Source: CAZGXI01 sp964529715
GTDB taxonomy: Bacteria > Chloroflexota > Anaerolineae > Aggregatilineales > Ch27
Reading direction: 5' to 3'
DNA: 64,000 bases
NCBI GenBank assembly: GCA_964529715.1
Contig: CAZGXI010000021.1
Span: 25,537 to 89,536 of the forward strand
Made by a program: the position numbers and the translations under genes. The first letter of the stretch is position 1, and each line of letters begins with the position of its first letter. Shown here piece by piece: positions 57,158 through 64,000 of the stretch. Under the pieces are notes generated by a model. That model worked only from the letters and a program-made list of their open reading frames with translations, searched no databases and was not told the origin of the DNA.

Positions 57158-58386
57158 CTGGGCGTCCTCTGCGTTCTGGCCGTTGGAACAGCGTCCCACC
57201 ACAGAGGGCGGCTGATCAGCAGCACGATCAGCATCCCAAACGGCAGCGGCAGATACATGGCCGGGTGCTCGAACTTGGCCTGCACCGTCGCCAGGAACAG
57301 CGCCCACAGCCCGATCAACAGCACCAGTTGAACCAGCAGCACCACCCACGTCCCGCGCCGATGGTCTACATCGGTGAGCGCCTTGAAGTAAAAGATCAGC
57401 GGGACGACGAAGACGACGAAATGCGGCGTGGCGGTGCGCAGCGCGATCAGGTGGGTGACGGTCAGCGTCAGGCAGACGGTCCACCAGAATTCGTCCCCGC
57501 GCTTCTGGCCGATGACGCGCCCCCAGGCCCACACCACCAGAAACACCAGCGCGGCGCTCAGGGCGCTTTCCCCCGCCTCGCCCAGGAAAGGCAGGTAAAC
57601 GCGCGTCAGCACCCACACCGGCGACCCGATGGCCGTGTAAGACGTGTAGCCGGTGAGCTGCTGCCACCACGCACCGAACCACGTCGGCAGCGCCAGGAAC
57701 GCCAGCAGCATCAGCCCGCCCCACAAGCCCGCAAACGCCCCCACAAACCGCCAGCGCCGCTCCCACAGGCCCCACAGCAGCAGAAACGGCACGATCAGGA
57801 AGCCCATCTGCGGCTTGATCGTCGAAAGCGCCAGCGCGATTCCCGCCAGCGCATCCCGCCGCTTCGCCAGCGCCCACAGCGCCAGCACTTCCAGGAAATA
57901 CACCAGCAGCCCCGGCTGACCCAACAGCAGCCCACGCGCCGCCGGATAGAACAGCAGCGCCCACAGCAGTGATATTCCCAATAGCCAGGGCCGGGGCCGC
58001 CAGCCGAACAGGTCGGCGAGCAGTAACAGCGCCCCGATCAGGGCTGCTTCTAGTACGACCAGCCAGATCGCCTCCGCCCAGGCGTAGTCTAGCGGAGCGA
58101 GGGGCGCCAGCAAAAAGACCGTATACAGCGGATAGGCGAAATAGCCAGGGTCTTCGGTCTCGCGGGCAGGACGCCCGTAGATGCCCATTTGAATGGCGCG
58201 GCTGGCCTGGTCGCCGTAGGGATCAAGGCCGTCTACCCAGAAAGAACGCGCGCCCGACCAACGTGAGTAAAAGTCATTCGCGCCAGGATAGGGGTGACTT
58301 TTGAAGGTGTACGTGCCCCACACGTCCACAATCAGCACGAGGGCGATCAGCGCCACTGCCCCCCATTGCGCACGGGAACCTTTCAC
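57154..58386 (-). CDS. GT87 family (DUF2029) mannosyltransferase-like membrane protein
   Basis: About 410 aa, 10 TM segments. GT87 signs are the first loop DFYSRWSGARSFWVDGLDPYG, the central LLLGQPGLLVYFLEVLALWALAKRRDALAGIALALSTIKPQMGFLIVPFLLLWG, and late ALRTATPHFVVF. GT87 enzymes add alpha-sugars from polyprenyl-phosphate donors to glycolipids. The start is uncertain: GTG 58386 with GGGAG 7 nt upstream is preferred; ATG 58404 and TTG 58413 in the same frame have no SD. The stop overlaps the next ATG. Confidence 0.85.
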   Translation of the reverse strand: MKGSRAQWGAVALIALVLIVDVWGTYTFKSHPYPGANDFYSRWSGARSFWVDGLDPYGDQASRAIQMGIYGRPARETEDPGYFAYPLYTVFLLAPLAPLDYAWAEAIWLVVLEAALIGALLLLADLFGWRPRPWLLGISLLWALLFYPAARGLLLGQPGLLVYFLEVLALWALAKRRDALAGIALALSTIKPQMGFLIVPFLLLWGLWERRWRFVGAFAGLWGGLMLLAFLALPTWFGAWWQQLTGYTSYTAIGSPVWVLTRVYLPFLGEAGESALSAALVFLVVWAWGRVIGQKRGDEFWWTVCLTLTVTHLIALRTATPHFVVFVVPLIFYFKALTDVDHRRGTWVVLLVQLVLLIGLWALFLATVQAKFEHPAMYLPLPFGMLIVLLISRPLWWDAVPTARTQRTPR

Positions 58387-58404
58387 ACACCCACTCCCAA
58401 TCAT

Positions 58405-58466
58405 GCATCGCAAAGAACACTAAGAGCGCAAAGCAAGGCAGATTGACTCTTGGCGTCTTGGCGGTT
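58405..58466. repeat. CGCAAAG / CTTGGCG repeat between two glycosyltransferase genes
   Basis: ATCGCAAAGAACACT...GCGCAAAG (58406-58429) is followed by CTTGGCGTCTTGGCGGTT (58449-58466). The last bases overlap the TAA stop of the gene at 58465-59742. It fills nearly the whole spacer, the only gap in the otherwise overlapping run. Confidence 0.65.
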
Positions 58467-59742
58467 AGTGGTCTTCCACTGCCGGAGCGCGTAAGCGGCG
58501 ATACAACACGAAGGCCAACCCGGCCAGGATCGCTGTCCGTGCCAGCACCAGCACAACGAACGGTGTCCGCAGCGGCCCGGCGATCACCCCGCCCGTGTCT
58601 CCGGTGCGAATGAACAGTAGCGGATATTCCGCAAACACAATCAGGCTAAGCAGCAGGACGATCAACACGCCGCCCCGCTCTGGGAAACAGAGCAGGATCA
58701 GCGGGATCAGCAACACCAGCCACTGCGGACTCCAGCCCTGCGCCCACAGAAAGAAGATCAGCAGCGTGAGCAGCGTGAAGGCAACGACGCCCTGCGCGTC
58801 GTGCCGCCGCGTTCGCCAGAACGCGAACAGCCCGATCCCGCCGAAGACGATCAGCCGTAGCCCCGAGGGAATGACCGCCGGGTTGCCGACCGGCACGGTT
58901 GCTGCCGCCGGATCGAGGCGTGATGCAACCGGGCCGAAAATGCCCGTCGCGTAGTTGCCGTCGATGAGCGCCCACACGGTGCTGTAGGAAGATTTACCGA
59001 ACTGCGCCACCAGCGACACTGCGCCCATCTCGCCCGTCGCCGCGATCAGGCCCAGGTACACCAGCGCGAACACGCCCAGCGCGATCCCGGTGTAGCGCAA
59101 TGCCGCGCGCAGTTCGCGGAAACGCCAGGCCGCGCCGAGCAGAATCAGCGGCACGAACTTGGTCAGCCCACCGACCGCCGCCGCCAGCGCCGAGCGCCCA
59201 TCCCGTTCCCGGACCAACTCCCACAGGCCGAGCAGCAGCCAGAACGCCACCATTGCCTCAAAGGTCCACCACAGAAACACGGCAGGCGCGAGCAGCACGG
59301 CATAAATCCAGGCCAGCGCCAGCCCGGTATCGCGCCCATGCAGCCGTTCCCCAATCCGCCGCAACAGGATCAGGTTGCCTGTATCAAACGCCAACATGAT
59401 CAGGCCCATCACACTGGCAAAAGCGGTGTAGTTCGGTTGCCCACCAGACTCGGTGATCTGCGCGACGAACACATATATGGCGGGCCAGACGGGGGGAAAC
59501 TCACTCCAATAATCCCGAAAGGGCAACAATCCCCGATCTGCCAGCCTGCCCAGGCCATAAAAATACACCAGATCGCCCCCGGCGCTCACGCCGCGCTCGG
59601 TACCGCCTACGAGGATCGGCTGGTAGACGATCAGCAGCAGCAGCCGGAAGGCGACGAACAGGTACACCAGCAGCCGGAAATCGCGCAGCAGGGCCAGGCT
59701 GCCGGAGCGGATTTCGCCTTCACGCCCGGAGTGTACAGACAT
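58465..59742 (-). CDS. polytopic membrane protein, probable GT-C glycosyltransferase
   Basis: 425 aa, about 10 TM segments and no large soluble C-terminal domain. The first outside loop has GGDLVYFYGLGRLADRGLLPFRDYWSEFPPVWPAIYVF, a pattern found in GT87-like and PIG-M-like mannosyltransferases, and GRSALAAAVGGLTKFVPLILLGAAW corresponds to their central helix pair. ATG 59742 overlaps the upstream stop by one base (TAATG). Its stop lies in a repeat copy. Confidence 0.75.
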   Translation of the reverse strand: MSVHSGREGEIRSGSLALLRDFRLLVYLFVAFRLLLLIVYQPILVGGTERGVSAGGDLVYFYGLGRLADRGLLPFRDYWSEFPPVWPAIYVFVAQITESGGQPNYTAFASVMGLIMLAFDTGNLILLRRIGERLHGRDTGLALAWIYAVLLAPAVFLWWTFEAMVAFWLLLGLWELVRERDGRSALAAAVGGLTKFVPLILLGAAWRFRELRAALRYTGIALGVFALVYLGLIAATGEMGAVSLVAQFGKSSYSTVWALIDGNYATGIFGPVASRLDPAAATVPVGNPAVIPSGLRLIVFGGIGLFAFWRTRRHDAQGVVAFTLLTLLIFFLWAQGWSPQWLVLLIPLILLCFPERGGVLIVLLLSLIVFAEYPLLFIRTGDTGGVIAGPLRTPFVVLVLARTAILAGLAFVLYRRLRAPAVEDH

Positions 59743-61286
59743 TACGGCATCGTCCGTTCCAGCAGGACCGCCTGCTCATCCTCATAGGCCACACGCCAGC
59801 CCGGTTCTTCCCGCAACACATTTGCCAGGGCGCTGCCCGTCTCGACGACCACCCACGACACGTCATACGCCGCCAGCGTATCTCTCCAACCGCTTTGCAG
59901 GTAAGTCACGCGCAGGTGATCGGTGAGAAAATCGTCGCCATAAAGCTCGGTGCGCCCGTCCACAAAGACCGGAAAATCGGGCGCGGCGAACATCAGGTAG
60001 CCGCCCCAGTTATAGCTATTAAACATCAACCCTGCGGGCCGCGCCTCGTTGATGTATTCGCTCACCCGGACGGGCAGGGCGTCTGCCTGTGCCTGGGCGA
60101 CCATGTGCGGCTCCAGGGCATACCAGACCTTGCCTGCTGCGCCGAGCACAATCAGCGCCAGCAGCAGCCAGTTCAACCGCGCCAAGCCGGGACTCGTCCG
60201 CGTCGCAGGCCGAAGCTGCCAGCCGCGCTCTTCCAGAAAAGCATCGACATGGCGGGCCAGCACTGGCGTGGCGACCAGGGCAAATAGCGCGATATTCCGC
60301 CCGGCTTGCAAGGCAAGAAATGCCGTCCCCGCGACCAGAACCAGGTCGGTCCAGTCGAGCCGACGGCGGCTCAGCCCGGCGAATCCCAGCGATCCCAGCA
60401 GCAAGAAGATAAACGGCCAGGTCTGCCGCTCGTGAAAGTTAGGCGCGGACCATTCCTGGATGAAATTTTGCAGCACGCCGATGCCAGTAATCTCGAACGG
60501 CACGCGGTAGATTTGCAGGCCGAAGGGATTGATCACCAGCACAGCGGCAGAAACAACCATCACCAGGGCGATTCTACCGATGCCGCGCCAGGGGATCACA
60601 CCCTCGCCGCCAGGGTTAAAGAGATTGCCCGCGATCTCCCCGCCGATGAAGCCAGCCATCAGGATGAAGGCGATGGCAAAGCCGCCATGCAGGTTGCCCC
60701 ACACCCATACAATAACCGGAATCCACCACAGGCGATCTCCCTGGTCATCCTTGTAACGACTCAGCAGATAGTAAACCAGGGCGCTGAGGAAGAAGGTAAA
60801 CATCTGCGGGCGGGGCGACCAGAACACCGCCGCCGTCGCCGCCCCCAGGATCAGCGCAAACGCCCGCACGTAGACACTGCCCGGACTCGCCAGGTAGATC
60901 AGGGCCATCCCGGCAGTCGCCAGCAGGGCGGTATAAAGCGCCAATCCCACACTGCCCGGATCGCCGGTCAGGACCTTTGGCTCGCCCGGCATCCCCGACT
61001 CGTCGCCAGTGACGATGATGTCGCCCGGCGTGCCATGACCGCCGAAGGCGCTGTAAATCAGCCATAAAACGACCTGCGCGCCCCAACTATGATTGATCCA
61101 GGGCGCACCTGTGCGGGTGTGAGAAAAGACATCTTCGCCGAGCACGGCGCGGTGCTCCACCTGCCACGCGCCGCTGCGCAGATGCCACCAGGTGTCGGTG
61201 TCTACCGGCGTGCGGACGGCCATTGCAAAGATCAGAATGAACAGGATCGCGGTGGTCAGCCGCGCCGCAGTCAGTTGTCGCCGCAT
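59742..61286 (-). CDS. polytopic membrane protein, probable GT-C-type glycosyltransferase
   Basis: 514 aa, about 10 TM segments. The first loop reads RTPVDTDTWWHLRSGAWQVEHRAVLGEDVFSHTRTGAPWINHSW, with a D-x-D-x-W-W-H pattern common in bacterial membrane proteins of the oligosaccharyltransferase/GT-C class. The C-terminal part (about 410-514) is soluble and contains FVDGRTELYGDDF. ATG 61286 has GGGGAGG 9 nt ahead; the longer frame to 61346 lacks an SD. It follows the kinase-TPR gene by 71 nt, in which an imperfect hairpin lies (CCTCTGTC/GACAGGCAGAGG). Confidence 0.75.
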   Translation of the reverse strand: MRRQLTAARLTTAILFILIFAMAVRTPVDTDTWWHLRSGAWQVEHRAVLGEDVFSHTRTGAPWINHSWGAQVVLWLIYSAFGGHGTPGDIIVTGDESGMPGEPKVLTGDPGSVGLALYTALLATAGMALIYLASPGSVYVRAFALILGAATAAVFWSPRPQMFTFFLSALVYYLLSRYKDDQGDRLWWIPVIVWVWGNLHGGFAIAFILMAGFIGGEIAGNLFNPGGEGVIPWRGIGRIALVMVVSAAVLVINPFGLQIYRVPFEITGIGVLQNFIQEWSAPNFHERQTWPFIFLLLGSLGFAGLSRRRLDWTDLVLVAGTAFLALQAGRNIALFALVATPVLARHVDAFLEERGWQLRPATRTSPGLARLNWLLLALIVLGAAGKVWYALEPHMVAQAQADALPVRVSEYINEARPAGLMFNSYNWGGYLMFAAPDFPVFVDGRTELYGDDFLTDHLRVTYLQSGWRDTLAAYDVSWVVVETGSALANVLREEPGWRVAYEDEQAVLLERTMP

Positions 61287-61357
61287 GAAGCCGCCTCCCC
61301 TCTGCCTGTCGGGACACAGTGTAGCACAACCCTGACAGAGGCGCACACGCAGGCGCG

Positions 61358-64000
61358 TTACGACATCGGAAGGAGAATCAGTGGATAGGGCAACACCGGC
61401 TGCGCATCATCATCGATCATACGCCAGAAGCGGGGGTCCAGCGTACGGGCATGGTTCACACAACGGCTGGCAACGCTGTACTGCCTGATTCGACGGGCGC
61501 ACAGGCCCTTGTTCCACCAGGCGACGGCCAGCGTTTCGTCTAGCGCCAGGGCGCGGTTAAAATAGCGCAGCGCCGGGCCATAATTGCCCAGGCCGAACAA
61601 CGCTGCGCCGCACAGAAACAAAATCACGGCGGAATCGGACACCAGCCGCCGCGCCCGCTGCGCCGCTTTCAATGCCTGCTCATATTCTCTGCAGCGCAGC
61701 GCCGACTCGGCCAGCAGGCGCCACACTTCTGCCGATTCACTTTGCAGATGCGACAGGCGCTCGAAAGCGACCATCGCCTCGCGGTGACTGCCCGTCCGAG
61801 TGCACACTTCGCCAAGCTGACGCCAGCCGTCCACCGAATCGGGCAGCCAGCGCAGACCATCTCGCAGACAGCGCGCAGCCCGTGCGTAATCCCCCAGGTA
61901 GCTCAGTAGCGTTCCCTGGGCCAGCCGTTGTAACCCATCGACCGGGGTATGGCGGAAAATCTCATCGGTATCCAGACGCGGGACGTACTTTTTGCGAAAC
62001 TGCGATCCCAGCGCCCAACTCTCATAACACTGCCGCGCCGTCACGAAGTCCCCTTCACGTACAGCCGTCTGGCAGGCGAGCACCAGCAGGCGTTGCGACG
62101 GGCCAACGCGGTCCAGAGCGTTCAGCAGCAACGACAACACCGCGACCTGGAGTCCCTGGGTGGCAATGTCGTCCAGCAGCAGACTGACGTCATCTAGGTT
62201 GCCCGCCTGAAGCGCACATTCGATGTTTAGCCGCAACGCCTTGAGGTACTCCGGCGTGCCACGCGGGATGGAAGTGCACAAACGGCAGGCTTCGCCATAG
62301 TTTCCCTGTTTGTGCATAATCCGCGCCCGCAGCAGCGTGGTCGTGGGTGATTTTCCGGTCAGCTTTTCCCGCCGCTCCAGCGCCTCTTGAGCAGCATCAC
62401 ACTGCCCCAACTTAAACAGGGCATAGGCTTGCTGATAGCAAGCCTCCGCGTCGTTCGGCGACAACTGGCAGGCACGGCCTGCCGCATTGCAGGCCTCCTC
62501 GTAGCGACCGAGGGCGTTCAGCACTTCGCTGCGATGCCGCCAGACGCGGTGCAACCGGCCGTCAAGAGTAACCGCCCGGTCATAACAAACCAGCGCGTCG
62601 TCGTATCGCTTGAGGTCTTGCAGAGTTGTGCCTTTGTTCGTCAGCACAATCGGGGCATCTGGATCGATGCGCAGGGCCTCGTCAAAGCTGGCGAGGGCCT
62701 CTTCCAGTTCGCCCAGTTCCGCCAACGTCACGCCCCGGTTGGCCCAGGCGACCGCGCTATTCCGGTCGCGCTGGAGTGCGTCGTGAAAACAGGCCAGCGC
62801 CTGCTGATAGCGCCCCAAGTTGAACAGCGCCGCGCCGCGCTCGTTGATCTCCTGCACGGTCATCTGCTCGTCATTGAGCAACGGCACAACATCGTTCAGT
62901 TCGCGGTTCAGGATGTGCGTCAGCTCGCGCGACAGTTCGGCAAAGGAAGGATAACGGTCCTCTGGCTTTTTTTGCAGGCAGCGCGCCACCACCTGATCCA
63001 CCGATGGCGGCACGTTCGGGCGCAGGCTGCTGGGCGGGTCTGGCTGGTAGTGGAAATGCTGCTCGCGCAGTTCTTGCGCCGTCCTTCCGACGAACGGCAA
63101 CATGCCGGTGAGCATCTCATACAGCATCACGCCGAAGGCGTAAATATCGGAGCGGATGTCGGCGTTGCTGGCGTTCGACCACTGTTCCGGCGGCATGTAG
63201 ATTTTGGTGCCAAAGCCCGGCGCGTCGGCATGGGTAATGGGCCTGCGCTCCCACGCTTTGCGATCAGGCTCGGTGTCGTCGTCTGCCGCAACGGGATCGT
63301 CCAGCATCTTGACCAGGCCAAAGTCGGTCACTTTGGCCGTGAGGTTGGCATTCAGCAGGATGTTGTCCGGCTTCAGGTCGCGGTGTGCGTGAATGCCCTT
63401 GCTGGCGGCATAGTCCATTCCCCGACAGATTTGGACGCCAAAACGCAAAATGCGCGACACGGTCAGTTCGGCGTTGCGCATAAATTCGCGCAGGCTGCCA
63501 TGCGTGATGTATTCCAGGTAGATGTGAGGGCGGCCTTCCAGGTACTCGAAACCGCGCGCCCGCACGATGTTCGGATGTTTGCCCAGGGCTACCCAGGCCT
63601 CCGCTTCGCGTTTGAAGCGCGCCCGAAAATCGCGGCTATGGCTGAGGTGATGCAGGAGAGTCTTGACGACAAACGGCTCACCGCTGGCTACATCGGTGAC
63701 AATGTAGACGACGGCCATTCCGCCGGTCAGTACCCGTTCGACCTGGAACGTGCGGGCACCATCCTGGTAGCTGATCCGGGCGCCAATCGGCCACTGGCCT
63801 GAGGAAACCGGAGGTGTTGGGGCCGCCACGCGCGTCGCCGCGAACTGCGTGCCCAGCACATACCGGTCCTCCCCCCCCTTCGTCTCGGCAGCGCCTAAGG
63901 AAGTCAATTGCGTCGCCAAAGGATTGCGTCCTGGGTGGTAGGGAACCCCCAACACTCCGCCTGAGCGCACCGTCCCCCCATGCAATACGCTCAAACGAAT
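61358..64000 (-). CDS. Ser/Thr protein kinase with C-terminal TPR repeats, possibly truncated at the window edge
   Basis: At least 878 aa. A low-complexity N-terminus of about 80 residues precedes a Hanks-type kinase (about 83-370): glycine loop LTGGMAVVY, Lys111 (FVVKTL), Glu130, HRDLKPDN (204-211), DFG (224-226) and MPPEQWS. All catalytic residues are present, so it should be active. Residues 390-860 are TPR repeats (GAALFNLGRYQQALACFHDAL, RGVTLAELGELEEALASFDEAL and others), a protein-binding array. There is no TM segment. TTG 63994 is a possible start, but the frame is open to the edge; TTG 63919 with AGGA upstream is another candidate. It heads the leftward glycosyltransferase run. Confidence 0.87.
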   Translation of the reverse strand: MRLSVLHGGTVRSGGVLGVPYHPGRNPLATQLTSLGAAETKGGEDRYVLGTQFAATRVAAPTPPVSSGQWPIGARISYQDGARTFQVERVLTGGMAVVYIVTDVASGEPFVVKTLLHHLSHSRDFRARFKREAEAWVALGKHPNIVRARGFEYLEGRPHIYLEYITHGSLREFMRNAELTVSRILRFGVQICRGMDYAASKGIHAHRDLKPDNILLNANLTAKVTDFGLVKMLDDPVAADDDTEPDRKAWERRPITHADAPGFGTKIYMPPEQWSNASNADIRSDIYAFGVMLYEMLTGMLPFVGRTAQELREQHFHYQPDPPSSLRPNVPPSVDQVVARCLQKKPEDRYPSFAELSRELTHILNRELNDVVPLLNDEQMTVQEINERGAALFNLGRYQQALACFHDALQRDRNSAVAWANRGVTLAELGELEEALASFDEALRIDPDAPIVLTNKGTTLQDLKRYDDALVCYDRAVTLDGRLHRVWRHRSEVLNALGRYEEACNAAGRACQLSPNDAEACYQQAYALFKLGQCDAAQEALERREKLTGKSPTTTLLRARIMHKQGNYGEACRLCTSIPRGTPEYLKALRLNIECALQAGNLDDVSLLLDDIATQGLQVAVLSLLLNALDRVGPSQRLLVLACQTAVREGDFVTARQCYESWALGSQFRKKYVPRLDTDEIFRHTPVDGLQRLAQGTLLSYLGDYARAARCLRDGLRWLPDSVDGWRQLGEVCTRTGSHREAMVAFERLSHLQSESAEVWRLLAESALRCREYEQALKAAQRARRLVSDSAVILFLCGAALFGLGNYGPALRYFNRALALDETLAVAWWNKGLCARRIRQYSVASRCVNHARTLDPRFWRMIDDDAQPVLPYPLILLPMS

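Noticed and set aside
57158..57964. 269-residue upstream extension of the gene at 55574-57157
   Set aside because: Overlaps the GT87 gene in another frame; the extension is Gly/Ala/Arg-rich without TM pattern, and ATG 57157 overlaps the upstream stop.
62387..63802. 471-aa plus-strand ORF
   Set aside because: Antisense to the kinase-TPR gene, whose HRDLKPDN and TPR motifs are certain. No motif in the ORF.

Overview
The window is a GC-rich, densely coded bacterial chromosome segment with no plasmid, phage, IS or CRISPR signature. The content suggests a Chloroflexota bacterium of the Anaerolineae type, although no 16S rRNA gene is present. The clues are secreted proteins with long Thr/Pro linkers (12988-14748, 36820-38331), a UMF1-type MFS carrier, BTAD-type and NB-ARC/TPR regulators, a very large set of GT-C membrane glycosyltransferases, frequent GTG and TTG starts, and short hairpin-type intergenic repeats. 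This placement is inference.

Left part (1-12900): mostly housekeeping genes. There is a 5'-truncated GT4 glycosyltransferase, a TIM-barrel epimerase-like protein, an RluA pseudouridine synthase, lspA with a DksA/TraR zinc-finger protein, both a coaBC and a coaX gene for coenzyme A synthesis, a P1-family aminopeptidase, a UMF1 transporter carrying an unusual extracytoplasmic beta-sandwich, tRNA-Val, a cyclophilin, and a MaoC hydratase overlapping an MBL-fold hydrolase.

Middle part (12900-38300): surface and regulatory genes mixed with genome maintenance. A stalk-like lipoprotein, an NB-ARC/TPR protein followed by a secreted SH3b-Excalibur protein, and MoaB/Mog lead to a leftward hsp20-lon-receiver-PHP/AlbA_2 series. 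uvrB and a dGTPase gene follow, then tRNA genes for Met(CAT), Leu(CAG), initiator Met and Arg(TCT). Around these lie a membrane-anchored pseudokinase, an FtsB-like protein, a NarL-type regulator, a BTAD regulator with a degenerate P-loop, and two unrecognised genes in tandem.

Right part (36300-64000): cell-envelope biogenesis. It holds two triple-LysM proteins (one with an M23 peptidase domain), a methyltransferase-GT2 fusion, several polytopic GT-C-like proteins, a CaCA exchanger, secG, an extracellular solute-binding protein, and two tRNA-Ser genes. Finally comes a leftward run from 64000 to 49605: a Ser/Thr kinase-TPR protein, six GT-C-like membrane proteins (five of whose junctions are 1-4 nt start/stop overlaps), and a GHMP sugar kinase. 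This looks like a co-translated surface-glycan or protein-glycosylation locus.

The most unusual observations are the predicted pseudokinase, the carrier with a glycan-binding-like insertion, the PHP-AlbA_2 fusion next to lon, the kinase-headed GT-C operon, and a small repeat family whose copies are read in frame as part of glycosyltransferase genes. Promoters of all recognisable tRNA genes share a clear TTGAC-like / 16-17 nt / TATAAT-like architecture, so housekeeping sigma sites can be read by eye here.
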